A stretch of DNA of 64,000 bases from Pseudomonas brassicacearum (GCF_000585995.1 NZ_CP007410.1:558001-622000), one strand, 5' to 3'. Counted from the stretch's first letter, positions 1-9,014 are shown. Made by a program: numbers and translations. Notes: generated from the sequence alone by a model not told the origin.

Positions 1-462
1 GGTGATCAGCGACTGGTCGGCTTCGACGGTGTCGCCGACCTTGACCAGTACTTCGATGATCTTGGCCTTGCCCGACGAACCGATGTCCGGAACATGAATG
101 TCCTGGACCGTGGCAGCAGCTGGCGCGGCAGATGGGGCGGGAGCGGCCTCGGCAGCGGGAGCCGCGGCAGGCTTTTCAGCCGCCGCCGGAGCCGCTGCAG
201 GTGCGGCCGCCTCAGGCGCCGCAGCGGCGCCCTCGACTTCCAGCTCCAGCAGTTCGTCGCCTTCTTTCAGACGATCACCCAGCTTCACTTTCAGGCTCTT
301 GATGATACCGGCCTTCGGCGCAGGCACTTCCATGCTGGCCTTGTCCGATTCAAGCGTCAGGATGCTCTGGTCGGCTTCGATACGGTCGCCGACCTTCACA
401 AACAGTTCAATTACTTCACCTTCACCGCTGCCGATGTCAGGTACGCGAATGAGTTCGCTCAC
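1..462 (-). CDS. aceF: Pyruvate dehydrogenase E2, dihydrolipoyl acetyltransferase (N-terminal part)
   Basis: Acetyl-transferring core subunit of the pyruvate dehydrogenase complex; only its first 154 codons are in the window, the rest runs off the left edge. A GTG start at 462 is preceded by a strong GAGGAG ribosome site. Residues 1-75 form a complete lipoyl domain with the lipoylated lysine at about residue 41 in the ESDKASM motif. An Ala/Pro-rich flexible linker follows (about 80-117), then the beginning of a second lipoyl domain (VPDIGS at about 120). It lies 11 bp downstream of aceE on the same strand, so the two are certainly co-transcribed. The number of lipoyl domains in the full protein cannot be read here. 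Confidence 0.96.
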   Translation of the reverse strand, partial: MSELIRVPDIGSGEGEVIELFVKVGDRIEADQSILTLESDKASMEVPAPKAGIIKSLKVKLGDRLKEGDELLELEVEGAAAAPEAAAPAAAPAAAEKPAAAPAAEAAPAPSAAPAAATVQDIHVPDIGSSGKAKIIEVLVKVGDTVEADQSLIT

Positions 463-473
463 GAAAATTCTCC

Positions 474-3119
474 TCAGCAGTCCAGTGGGTTGCGTTTTTC
501 TGGATCGATGCCGAACTTGGCGATGGCTTCGGCCACCACTTTAGGTTCGATATCGCCACGGTCAGCCAGGGCTTCCAGGGCTGCCAACACAACGAACTTA
601 CGGTCGACTTCGAAGAAGTGACGCAGCTTCTTGCGGCTGTCGCTACGGCCGAAACCGTCGGTGCCTAGCACCTTGAACTCCTTGGAAGGAACCCACTGGC
701 GGATCTGCTCGGCGAACAGCTTCATGTAGTCGGTAGAGGCGATGACCGGACCCTTACGGCCGTTCAGGCACTCTTCGACGTAGCTCAGCTTAGGCTTCTG
801 GCCCGGGTGCAGACGGTTGCTGCGCTCCACGGCCAGGCCGTCGCGACGCAGTTCGTTGAAGCTGGTGACGCTCCAGACGTCGGCGCCGACGTTGAACTCT
901 TCACGCAGGATCTTCGCGGCTTCACGCACTTCGCGCAGGATGGTGCCGGAGCCCATCAGCTGGACGTGGTGCGCCGCTTCGCGGGTGTCTTCCTCGAGCA
1001 GGTACATGCCCTTGACAATGCCCGCTTCCACGCCGGCCGGCATGGCTGGCTGCTGGTAGGACTCGTTCATCACGGTGATGTAGTAGAAGACGTCCTGTTG
1101 CTCTTCGGTCATCTTCTTCATGCCGTCCTGGATGATCACCGCCAGCTCGTAGCCGTAGGTTGGATCATAGGTGCGGCAGTTCGGGATGGTCCCGGCCAGC
1201 ATGTGGCTGTGGCCGTCTTCGTGCTGCAGGCCTTCACCGTTCAGCGTGGTCCGGCCGGCGGTACCGCCGATCAGGAAGCCACGGGTACGGCTGTCGCCGG
1301 CGGCCCAGGCCAGGTCGCCGATACGCTGGAAGCCGAACATCGAGTAGAAGATGTAGAACGGCAGCATCGGCTGGTTGTGGCTGGAGTACGAAGTACCGGC
1401 GGCAATGAAGGAGCTCATGGCGCCCGCTTCGTTGATGCCTTCTTCGAGGATCTGGCCCTTCTTGTCTTCGCGGTAGAACATCACCTGGTCTTTATCGACT
1501 GGCTCGTAGAGCTGGCCGACGGACGAGTAGATGCCCAACTGACGGAACATGCCTTCCATACCGAAGGTACGGGCTTCGTCCGGGATGATCGGGACGATGC
1601 GTTGGCCGACTTCCTTGTCCTTGACCAGCTGCGCGAGGATCCGCACGAAGGCCATGGTGGTGGAAATTTCACGGTCGCCCGAGCCGTCGAGGATCGCCTT
1701 GAGGGTCTCGAGTGGCGGCGTCGGGAGGCTGAAGCTCTTGGCGCGGCGCTGCGGTACGAAACCGCCCAGTGCGGCACGCCGCTCGGCCAGGTAACGGGCT
1801 TCGGCGCTGCCTTCTTCGGGCTTGAAGAACGGCAGGTTTTCCAGCTCGCTGTCCTTGACCGGAATGTCGAAGCGATCGCGGAACAGCTTCAGGCTGTCGA
1901 CATCGACCTTCTTGGTGTTGTGCGCGGTGTTCTTCGCTTCGCCGGCACCGGTGCCATAACCCTTGATGGTCTTGGCCAGGATGACGGTCGGCTGCTCTTT
2001 GTGATTGACCGCTTGGTGGTACGCCGCGTAGACCTTGTACGGGTCGTGGCCGCCACGGTTGAGTTTCCAGATCTCGTCGTCGGACAGGTCGGCAACCATC
2101 GCCTTGAGTTCAGGCGAGTTGAAGAAGTGCTCGCGAACGAACGCACCGTCCTTGGCCTTGTAGTTCTGGTATTCGCCGTCGATGACTTCGTCCATGCGGC
2201 GCTGCAGGATGCCGTCGACGTCTTTTGCCAGCAGTGGGTCCCAGAAACGGCCCCAGATAACTTTGTTGACGTTCCACTGGGCACCACGGAACACGCCTTC
2301 GAGTTCCTGGATGATCTTGGCGTTGCCGCGAACCGGGCCGTCGAGGCGCTGCAGGTTGCAGTTGATGACGAAGATCAGGTTGTCCAGTTTCTCGCGGCCG
2401 GCCAGGGAAATAGCGCCCAGGGATTCCGGCTCGTCGCACTCGCCGTCGCCCATGAAGCACCAGACTTTCTGCTTGCCGGCCGGGATGAAGCCGCGGGCTT
2501 CCAGGTACTTCATGAAACGCGCCTGGTAGATCGCCTGGATCGGGCCCAGACCCATGGAAACGGTCGGGAACTGCCAGAAATCAGGCATCAGCCAAGGGTG
2601 CGGGTACGAGGACAGGCCGTTGCCGTCCACTTCCTGGCGGAAGTTGTTCATCTGGTCTTCGGAAATGCGGCCTTCCATGAACGCACGGGCGTAGACGCCT
2701 GGCGATGCGTGACCCTGGAAGTAGATCAGGTCGCCGCCGTGTTCGTCGGTCGGGGCCTGGAAGAAGTAGTTGAAGCCGATGTCATACAGCGTCGCGCTGG
2801 AGGCGAAGCTGGAGATGTGACCGCCCAGGTCAGAATCCTTCAGGTTGGTACGCATGACCATGGCCAACGCGTTCCAACGGACCAACGAGCGAATACGGCG
2901 TTCCATGAACAGGTCGCCAGGCATGCGTGCTTCGTGGGTCACAGGGATCGTGTTGCGGTACGGCGTAGTGATGGCGTAGGGCAGTTGCGAACCGCTGCGA
3001 GTTGCGAGTTCGCCCATACGGGTCATCAGATAATGAGCACGGTCTTCGCCTTCTTTGTCGAGAACCGATTCCAGGGCGTCCAGCCATTCCTGGGTTTCGA
3101 CGGGATCGAGGTCTTGCAT
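474..3119 (-). CDS. aceE: Pyruvate dehydrogenase E1 component, homodimeric type
   Basis: Thiamine-diphosphate enzyme that decarboxylates pyruvate and acetylates the E2 lipoyl arm in the cytoplasm. At 881 aa it matches the homodimeric proteobacterial E1 (E. coli is 887 aa). The ThDP-binding motif GDGECDEPES followed about 25 residues later by NLIFVINCN is visible around residues 222-255, and the GGHDPYKVYAAY segment follows near 355. First gene of aceE-aceF, transcribed away from glnE. The start at 3119 is the first methionine of the conserved MQDLDPVETQEWLDALESV N-terminus. The 5' flank carries two perfect FadR-family operator half-repeats (3229-3297), pointing to pyruvate-responsive GntR-type control. 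Confidence 0.98.
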   Translation of the reverse strand: MQDLDPVETQEWLDALESVLDKEGEDRAHYLMTRMGELATRSGSQLPYAITTPYRNTIPVTHEARMPGDLFMERRIRSLVRWNALAMVMRTNLKDSDLGGHISSFASSATLYDIGFNYFFQAPTDEHGGDLIYFQGHASPGVYARAFMEGRISEDQMNNFRQEVDGNGLSSYPHPWLMPDFWQFPTVSMGLGPIQAIYQARFMKYLEARGFIPAGKQKVWCFMGDGECDEPESLGAISLAGREKLDNLIFVINCNLQRLDGPVRGNAKIIQELEGVFRGAQWNVNKVIWGRFWDPLLAKDVDGILQRRMDEVIDGEYQNYKAKDGAFVREHFFNSPELKAMVADLSDDEIWKLNRGGHDPYKVYAAYHQAVNHKEQPTVILAKTIKGYGTGAGEAKNTAHNTKKVDVDSLKLFRDRFDIPVKDSELENLPFFKPEEGSAEARYLAERRAALGGFVPQRRAKSFSLPTPPLETLKAILDGSGDREISTTMAFVRILAQLVKDKEVGQRIVPIIPDEARTFGMEGMFRQLGIYSSVGQLYEPVDKDQVMFYREDKKGQILEEGINEAGAMSSFIAAGTSYSSHNQPMLPFYIFYSMFGFQRIGDLAWAAGDSRTRGFLIGGTAGRTTLNGEGLQHEDGHSHMLAGTIPNCRTYDPTYGYELAVIIQDGMKKMTEEQQDVFYYITVMNESYQQPAMPAGVEAGIVKGMYLLEEDTREAAHHVQLMGSGTILREVREAAKILREEFNVGADVWSVTSFNELRRDGLAVERSNRLHPGQKPKLSYVEECLNGRKGPVIASTDYMKLFAEQIRQWVPSKEFKVLGTDGFGRSDSRKKLRHFFEVDRKFVVLAALEALADRGDIEPKVVAEAIAKFGIDPEKRNPLDC

Positions 3120-3228
3120 GGCTTGCTCCAGGGCGGAAAGGCTACCAGAATCGGTTGCCTGAGTTTGCGACTGGCCTTGTGGGCAGACGATATAAATTCT
3201 TGGATTGCCGAAGGGTTGTTTCGGCGGC

Positions 3229-3297
3229 GTGTAGTTTTACTACAAATCGTCGGCCGTTTCAGCCTTTCGAATGTATAGACGAGTAGTAAAACTACAC
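3229..3297. promoter_or_regulatory. Paired GntR/FadR-type operators in the aceE-glnE spacer
   Basis: Two 15-bp sites, 3229-3243 and 3283-3297, are exact inverted copies of one another. Each contains an 11-bp core that fits the FadR-subfamily consensus TnGTnnnACnA (TAGTTTTACTA and TAGTAAAACTA), the type of site used by PdhR, LldR and FadR. They are 39 bp apart. A possible -10 for aceE on the minus strand (TATACA, 3272-3277 reversed) lies between them. The likely ligand is a PdhR-like repressor; its gene is not in this window. Seen: sites and symmetry. Inferred: regulator identity. Confidence 0.72.
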
Positions 3298-3443
3298 ATG
3301 AGCGACTCGTGGCCCCTCGTTTCGTTGTGAGAATAATCGTTACTGTTGGTCTTTTGCTAACTCGAACAGGTAAAAACTTGATGCAGGCTGCCAATAAAAT
3401 CAGATTTTCAGCTATTTATCATCTTTGTTCGACAGTCGATCAG

Positions 3444-3468
3444 GTAGTGTCTTTTGAAAAAACACTAC
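3444..3468. promoter_or_regulatory. Short inverted repeat just upstream of glnE
   Basis: GTAGTGT (3444-3450) and ACACTAC (3462-3468) flank an 11-nt A/T-rich loop and end 35 bp before the glnE start codon. In RNA this would be a modest 7-bp stem; in DNA it could be an operator. There is no T-run after it, so a terminator is unlikely. Function unknown. Confidence 0.35.
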
Positions 3469-3503
3469 ATCCAGTCCTTTCCCGCGCCGACCAAGGATAG
3501 ACC

Positions 3504-6455
3504 ATGAGCCTGCCCACGCTTGCCCCAATACCGGAAACGGTACCGGCCATTCTCCAGTCATTGGTCAGCCGTGCCGAGCAGTCGTTCCGTGCGGCGGTCG
3601 CCTCACTGGACGACGACCACGGGTTGTCCGCCTGGACGCCTGGACGCTGGGATGAGTTCAAGCGCATTGCCGCGGCCAGTGATTTTGTCGTCGAGCAGAG
3701 TGTCCGCGACCCGTCGATGCTGCTGGAGCTGGTGCGCAGTGGCGAGCTGGATCGCAGCTACGGTCCCGGTGAAATGTGCGCGCAGATCGGCGGCGCCGTG
3801 CAGGCCGCCGAGACCGAGGATGAGCTGGGACGCGTCCTGCGCCGCCAGCGCACCCGCCAGCAGGTGCGAATCATTTGGCGCGACCTGACACGCCAGGCCG
3901 ATCTGGTCCAGACCTGTCGCGACCTCTCGGACATGGCCGACACCTGCATCGACCAAGCCTACCAGTGGCTCTACCAGCGCCTCATTCAGCAGTTCGGCAC
4001 GCCGACTGGCCGGCGCAGCGGCGAGGCGCAGCACATGGTCATCCTGGGCATGGGCAAGCTCGGTGCGGTGGAGCTGAACCTTTCGTCGGACATCGACCTG
4101 ATTTTTGCCTACCCCGAGGGCGGCGAAACCGTCGGTGCGAAGCGCCCACTGGATAACCAGGAGTTTTTCATTCGCGTTGGCCAGCGCCTGATCAAGGCCC
4201 TGGACCCGATGACCGTCGACGGTTTCGTGTTCCGCGTCGACATGCGCCTGCGCCCCTACGGTTCGGCGGGTGCGCTGGTGCTGAGCTTCAACGCTTTGGA
4301 GCAGTATTACCAGGACCAGGGCCGCGACTGGGAACGCTACGCCATGATCAAGGCGCGAGTGGTGGCGGGTGACCAGGTGGCCGGCGCGCAATTGCTCGAC
4401 ATGCTGCGTCCGTTCGTTTATCGCCGTTACCTGGATTTTTCTGCCATCGAAGCGCTGCGCACCATGAAGCAACTGATCCAGCAGGAAGTGCGGCGCAAGG
4501 GCATGGCCGACAACATCAAACTGGGCTCGGGTGGTATTCGCGAGGTGGAGTTCATTGCCCAGGCGTTCCAACTGATCCACGGCGGGCGCGACTTGAGCTT
4601 GCAGCAGCGGCCACTGCTCAAAGTGCTGGGCACCCTGGAAGGCCAGGGCTATCTGCCGGCCAAGGTGGTCGACGAGTTGCGCCAGGGCTACGAATTCCTG
4701 CGCTACACCGAACATGCGATCCAGGCGATTGCCGACCGTCAGACCCAGATGCTGCCCGACAGCCCGCAGGATCAGGCGCGCATTGCGTTCATGCTGGGTT
4801 TTGCCGACTGGCCGGCCTTCCATGAACAATTGATGTACTGGCGCGGACGGGTTGCCTGGCATTTCGGCCAGGTCATCGCTGACCCGGATGAAGACGAGGG
4901 TGGCGAAAGCGAAGTGGTGGTGGGTGGCGAATGGTTGCCGTTGTGGGAGGACAGCCAGGATGAAGAGGCGGCGTGTCGTCAGTTGCAGGACGGTGGCTTC
5001 GTCGATGCGCCCAAAGCCCTCAAGACCCTGGCGGCCCTGCGTGGCAGCCCGCAATTGCGCGCCATGCAGCGCCTGGGACGTGAGCGCCTGGATGCGTTCA
5101 TTCCGCGCTTGCTGGCCCAGGCGGTGGAACATGCCAATCCCGACCTGGTGCTGGAGCGAGTGTTGCCACTGGTAGAAGCGGTGGCTCGCCGTTCGGCTTA
5201 CCTGGTGCTGCTGACCGAAAACCCCGGCGCCCTGCGGCGTTTATTGACGCTGTGTGCGGCCAGTCCGTGGATCGCTGAGCAGATCACGCGTTTTCCGCTG
5301 TTGCTCGATGAATTGCTCAATGAGGGCCGCCTGTTCAAGCCGCCCCTGGCGCCGGAACTGGCGGCTGAGTTGCGTGAGCGCCTGACGCGTATCCCCGAGG
5401 ACGACCTCGAACAGCAGATGGAGGCGCTGCGGCATTTCAAACTGGCGCACCGCCTGCGGGTGGCGGCCTCGGAAATCGCCGGCAGCTTGCCGCTGATGAA
5501 AGTCAGCGATTACCTGACCTGGCTGGCCGAGGCCATCCTCGAACAGGTGCTGGCCCTGGCCTGGCGCCAGACGGTGGCCAAGCATGGCGTGCCGCTGCGT
5601 ACCGACGGCAGCCTGTGCGATCCGGGCTTCATTATTGTCGGTTATGGGAAAGTCGGCGGCCTGGAATTGGGGCATGGTTCCGACCTGGACCTGGTGTTCA
5701 TCCACGATGGCGACCCCCAGGCGGAAACCGATGGGCCGAAACCTATCGACGGCGCGCAGTTTTTCACCCGGCTCGGCCAGCGGATCATCCACTTGCTGAC
5801 TGCCCAGACCAACTCCGGGCAATTGTATGAAGTGGACATGCGCCTGCGGCCGTCCGGGGCGTCGGGGTTGCTGGTCAGTTCCCTTGGGGCGTTTGCCCGT
5901 TATCAGGAGAACGAGGCCTGGACCTGGGAGCATCAGGCGTTGGTGCGGGCCCGGGTACTGGTGGGCAGTCAGGATGTGGGCCAGGCGTTCGAGAAAGTCC
6001 GCGCCCAGGTGCTGGGGCGCCAGCGTGATTTGCCAACGCTGCGCCAGGAGGTCAGCGAAATGCGCGCCAAGATGCGCGATAACCTGGGCAGCAAGGCCAC
6101 CGCCGCCGGCACCGCGCCAAATGCCTTCGAGGCCACGGCGCCCTTCGACCTCAAGCAGGATGCCGGAGGTATCGTCGATATTGAATTTATGGTGCAATAC
6201 GCGGCCCTGGCGTGGTCCGAGGAACATCCGTCGCTGCTGCGCTACACCGATAACATCCGCATCCTGGAAGGGTTGCAGGAGGTCGGGCTGATGCCGGCAG
6301 AAGACGCCACCCTGTTGCGCGAGGCTTATAAAGCCTACCGCTCCGCCGCTCACCGTCAGGCCTTGCAGAAAGATGCCGGGGTGATTGCAGGCGACCAGTT
6401 CGTGGATGAGCGCAGGCAAGTGCTGCGGATCTGGCGAGAGCTGGGGCTGAGCTGA
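3504..6455 (+). CDS. glnE: Bifunctional glutamine synthetase adenylyltransferase/deadenylase
   Basis: Adds and removes AMP on glutamine synthetase in response to PII, setting nitrogen assimilation. 983 aa, slightly longer than the E. coli protein (946 aa). The two nucleotidyltransferase domains are both intact: GMGKLGAVELNLSSDIDLIF at about residues 178-197 (N-terminal deadenylylase half) and GYGKVGGLELGHGSDLDLVF near 712-731 (C-terminal adenylylase half), each with the paired aspartates of the active site. The ATG at 3504 starts the conserved MSLPTLAPIP sequence. It is divergent from aceE and is followed by REP repeats rather than another gene. Confidence 0.97.
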   Translation: MSLPTLAPIPETVPAILQSLVSRAEQSFRAAVASLDDDHGLSAWTPGRWDEFKRIAAASDFVVEQSVRDPSMLLELVRSGELDRSYGPGEMCAQIGGAVQAAETEDELGRVLRRQRTRQQVRIIWRDLTRQADLVQTCRDLSDMADTCIDQAYQWLYQRLIQQFGTPTGRRSGEAQHMVILGMGKLGAVELNLSSDIDLIFAYPEGGETVGAKRPLDNQEFFIRVGQRLIKALDPMTVDGFVFRVDMRLRPYGSAGALVLSFNALEQYYQDQGRDWERYAMIKARVVAGDQVAGAQLLDMLRPFVYRRYLDFSAIEALRTMKQLIQQEVRRKGMADNIKLGSGGIREVEFIAQAFQLIHGGRDLSLQQRPLLKVLGTLEGQGYLPAKVVDELRQGYEFLRYTEHAIQAIADRQTQMLPDSPQDQARIAFMLGFADWPAFHEQLMYWRGRVAWHFGQVIADPDEDEGGESEVVVGGEWLPLWEDSQDEEAACRQLQDGGFVDAPKALKTLAALRGSPQLRAMQRLGRERLDAFIPRLLAQAVEHANPDLVLERVLPLVEAVARRSAYLVLLTENPGALRRLLTLCAASPWIAEQITRFPLLLDELLNEGRLFKPPLAPELAAELRERLTRIPEDDLEQQMEALRHFKLAHRLRVAASEIAGSLPLMKVSDYLTWLAEAILEQVLALAWRQTVAKHGVPLRTDGSLCDPGFIIVGYGKVGGLELGHGSDLDLVFIHDGDPQAETDGPKPIDGAQFFTRLGQRIIHLLTAQTNSGQLYEVDMRLRPSGASGLLVSSLGAFARYQENEAWTWEHQALVRARVLVGSQDVGQAFEKVRAQVLGRQRDLPTLRQEVSEMRAKMRDNLGSKATAAGTAPNAFEATAPFDLKQDAGGIVDIEFMVQYAALAWSEEHPSLLRYTDNIRILEGLQEVGLMPAEDATLLREAYKAYRSAAHRQALQKDAGVIAGDQFVDERRQVLRIWRELGLS

Positions 6456-6464
6456 AGCTTTAAA

Positions 6465-6826
6465 TGTGGGAGCGGGCTTGCTCGCGAAGGCGCAGTGTCA
6501 GGCGACATTGATGTTGAATGGGCTGGTCTCTTCGCGAGCAAGCTCGCTTCCACAGTGGATTTGTGGTGCTGCACGGTACTTGAAACCTATGCAGGACCCT
6601 TGTGGGAGCGGGCTTGCTCGCGAAGGCGCAGTGTCAGGCGACATTGATGTTGAATGTACTGGCCTTATCGCGAGCAAGCTCGCTCCCACAGTGGATTGGT
6701 GGTGCTGCACGGTACTTGAAACCTATGCAGAACCCTTGTGGGAGCGAGCTTGCTCGCGATAGCGGAATGTCAGGTGACATTGATGTTGAATGTACTGGCC
6801 TCATTGCGAGCAAGCTCGCTCCCACA
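6465..6826. repeat. Three tandem 136-bp units of REP-like inverted pairs
   Basis: Each unit starts TGTGGGAGCGGGCTTGCTCG (6465, 6601 and 6737; spacing exactly 136 bp twice) and closes with the inverted element CGAGCAAGCTCGCTCCCACA, so each is a REP doublet with a spacer containing GTGACATTGATGTTGAATG-like sequence. The last unit drops the linker and ends at 6826. This stretch fills most of the 464-bp gap between glnE and waaF. No gene is visible in it. Confidence 0.9.
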
Positions 6827-6878
6827 GTTGTAGATTGAAGGCAGCAGGTAACGACCTAAGCCACAGTGATTCTCGAGG

Positions 6879-6910
6879 CGGGGAGGCGTAGGCCTCCCCG
6901 TATCGTTTTT
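6879..6910 (+). terminator. GC-rich hairpin with T-run upstream of waaF
   Basis: CGGGGAGGC (6879-6887), loop GTAG, GCCTCCCCG (6892-6900), then TATCGTTTTT. A perfect 9-bp GC stem with a short U tract, ending just 10 bp before the waaF start. It resembles an intrinsic terminator for transcription entering from glnE, or a leftover terminator of a gene once located here. If it terminates efficiently, waaF transcription must start inside or after it, which is tight; it may instead act as a partial attenuator. Confidence 0.5.
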
Positions 6911-6919
6911 GGAAACCAC

Positions 6920-7954
6920 ATGAATATTCTGATCGTTGGGCCCAGCTGGGTCGGTGACATGGTGATGGCGCAGACACTGTTCCAGTGCCTGAAACAGCGC
7001 TATCCACAGTGCGAAATCGACGTCCTGGCTCCAGAGTGGAGCCGGCCGATCCTTGAACGCATGCCCGAGGTGCGCAAGGCCTTGAGCTTCCCGCTCGGCC
7101 ACGGCGCGCTGGAGCTGGCAACCCGTCGGCGCATTGGTAAATCCCTGGCCGGTCAGTATGACCAGGCGATCCTGCTGCCCAATTCCTTGAAGTCGGCGCT
7201 GGTGCCGTTCTTCGCCGGTATCCCCAAGCGCACCGGCTGGCGTGGCGAGTTTCGCTACGGCCTGCTCAACGACGTGCGCACGTTGGACAAGGACCGTTAT
7301 CCGCTGATGATCGAGCGCTTCATGGCCCTGGCCTACGAGCCGGGTGTCGAGTTGCCCAAGCCGTATCCGCGCCCGAACCTGCAGATCGATCCGGTCACCC
7401 GTGAAGCGGCGCTGGCCAAGTTCGGCCTGAGTCTGGATCGTCCGGTGCTGGCCCTGTGTCCGGGCGCAGAGTTTGGTGAGTCCAAGCGCTGGCCGGCGGA
7501 GCATTACGCACAGGTCGCCGAGGCAAAGATTCGCGACGGCTGGCAAGTCTGGCTGTTCGGTTCGAAAAACGATCACTCGGTGGGCGAAGACATCCGCTCG
7601 CGGCTGATCCCGGGCCTTCGGGAAGAGTCGGTGAACCTCAGCGGCGATACGTCCCTGGCCGAGGCCATCGACCTGCTGTCCTGCGCCGATTCGGTGGTGT
7701 CCAATGACTCCGGCCTGATGCACGTGGCCGCCGCCTTGAACCGCCCATTGGTGGCGGTCTACGGCTCCACGTCGCCGGGCTTCACGCCGCCGCTGGCCGA
7801 CAAGGTCGAGGTCGTGCGCCTGGGCATCGAGTGCAGCCCATGCTTCGACCGCACCTGCCGCTTCGGTCATTACAACTGCCTGCGCCAGCTCATGCCGCCG
7901 TCGGTGAACGAAGCCTTGGACCGTTTGCAGGGCACACCCGTGGAGGTTCAGTAA
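6920..7954 (+). CDS. waaF: ADP-heptose:LPS heptosyltransferase II
   Basis: GT9-family enzyme that adds the second L-glycero-D-manno-heptose to the LPS inner core at the cytoplasmic face. 344 aa from the ATG at 6920 (MNILIVGPSWVGDMVMAQ is the family N-terminus; an in-frame start 54 bp upstream lies in the hairpin and is rejected). The C-terminal ADP-heptose site VVSNDSGLMHVAAALNRPLV is at about residues 261-280. First gene of a compact run waaF-waaC-waaG-waaP-kinases with gaps of 1 bp or overlaps. Confidence 0.97.
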   Translation: MNILIVGPSWVGDMVMAQTLFQCLKQRYPQCEIDVLAPEWSRPILERMPEVRKALSFPLGHGALELATRRRIGKSLAGQYDQAILLPNSLKSALVPFFAGIPKRTGWRGEFRYGLLNDVRTLDKDRYPLMIERFMALAYEPGVELPKPYPRPNLQIDPVTREAALAKFGLSLDRPVLALCPGAEFGESKRWPAEHYAQVAEAKIRDGWQVWLFGSKNDHSVGEDIRSRLIPGLREESVNLSGDTSLAEAIDLLSCADSVVSNDSGLMHVAAALNRPLVAVYGSTSPGFTPPLADKVEVVRLGIECSPCFDRTCRFGHYNCLRQLMPPSVNEALDRLQGTPVEVQ

Positions 7955-7955
7955 C

Positions 7956-9014
7956 TTGCGGGTATTGCTGATCAAGACCTCTTCGCTGGGGGATGTGATC
8001 CACACCCTGCCCGCGCTGACCGACGCGGCGCGGGCGATTCCTGGCATTAAATTCGATTGGGTCGTGGAAGAAGGCTTCGCCGAAATTCCCACCTGGCACC
8101 CGGCCGTGGGCAAGGTTATCCCGGTGGCAATACGGCGCTGGCGCAAGAACCTCTGGCAAACCATCAAGAGCGGCGAGTGGCGACGCTTCAAGCAAAGCGT
8201 GCGCGCGCAAAAGTACGACCTGGTCATTGATGCCCAGGGCCTGCTGAAAAGTGCCTGGTTGACCCGTTACGTCAAGGCCCCGGTTGCCGGTCTGGATAAG
8301 GATTCGGCCCGGGAGCCCTTGGCCGCGCGTTTCTATTCCCGGCGCCTGGCGGTGGCCCGTAGTCAGCACGCGGTCGAGCGCGTGCGTCAGTTGTTCGCCC
8401 TGGCGCTGGGCTATGACCTGCCGCAAACCCAGGGAAGCTATGGCCTCGACATCGACCGACTGGTGGAATTGCCACGCCCTTATCCCTACGTGGTGTTCCT
8501 GCATGGCACGACCTGGGAGTCCAAGCACTGGCCCGAACTCTATTGGCGCCAGCTCACCGAGCGCATGGGACAGTTCGGCGTGGTGGTAAAACTGCCGTGG
8601 GGCAGCCCGGCCGAGAAGGCTCGGGCCGAACGCATCGCCAGCGGGTTGCGCAATGCCCTGGTGCTGCCGAAGCTGAATCTGAGGGGAATGGGCAAGATAC
8701 TCGCCGGCGCCCAGGCCTGCGTAGCCGTGGACACGGGTCTCGGTCACCTGGCCGCGGCCTTGGACGTGCCGACAATTTCACTGCTCGGTCCGACGAATCC
8801 GGTGCTGACGGGGGCCTACGGCAAAGGCCAGATCCACCTCGCCAGCGATTTCCCCTGTGCGCCCTGCATGCAAAAGCAGTGCACTTACCCGCCGACCGCC
8901 GAAGATGCCCGTCGGTTTGACCTGAAACGCGAGCAGCCCCTGTGCTTCACGCGTCTGAACCCCGAGCGTGTTGCCAGCCACCTGAGCACGTTATTGGCTG
9001 AGGAGCCGCGCTGA
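7956..9014 (+). CDS. waaC: LPS heptosyltransferase I
   Basis: GT9 enzyme that adds the first heptose to Kdo2-lipid A. 352 aa. It starts with TTG at 7956, one base after the waaF stop, with GGAGG at 7942-7946 as ribosome site; the sequence RVLLIKTSSLGDVIHTLPAL is the conserved N-terminus, which fixes the start. The donor-binding segment AVDTGLGHLAAALDVPTISL lies at about residues 257-276, followed by LLGPTNP. Ends in a TGATG overlap with waaG. Confidence 0.97.
   Translation: MRVLLIKTSSLGDVIHTLPALTDAARAIPGIKFDWVVEEGFAEIPTWHPAVGKVIPVAIRRWRKNLWQTIKSGEWRRFKQSVRAQKYDLVIDAQGLLKSAWLTRYVKAPVAGLDKDSAREPLAARFYSRRLAVARSQHAVERVRQLFALALGYDLPQTQGSYGLDIDRLVELPRPYPYVVFLHGTTWESKHWPELYWRQLTERMGQFGVVVKLPWGSPAEKARAERIASGLRNALVLPKLNLRGMGKILAGAQACVAVDTGLGHLAAALDVPTISLLGPTNPVLTGAYGKGQIHLASDFPCAPCMQKQCTYPPTAEDARRFDLKREQPLCFTRLNPERVASHLSTLLAEEPR

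Noticed and set aside
807..3278. 823-codon open frame on the plus strand opposite aceE
   Set aside because: It is antisense to a clearly conserved gene, has low-complexity shadow composition and no recognisable domain; long antisense frames are expected in GC-rich DNA with C/G third positions.
3603..5132. 509-codon minus frame over glnE
   Set aside because: Shadow of the conserved N-terminal half of glnE.
6465..6826. Possible CRISPR array
   Set aside because: Repeats are REP palindromes with near-identical spacers and a 136-bp period; no short direct repeats with unique spacers and no cas genes.
6466..6838. Short plus-strand frames within the REP tandem
   Set aside because: They translate the palindromes themselves (GAGLLAKAQCQATLM), a common false gene in Pseudomonas annotation.
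6770..8227. 485-codon minus frame over waaF
   Set aside because: Starts inside waaC, covers waaF and ends in REP sequence; no conserved content.
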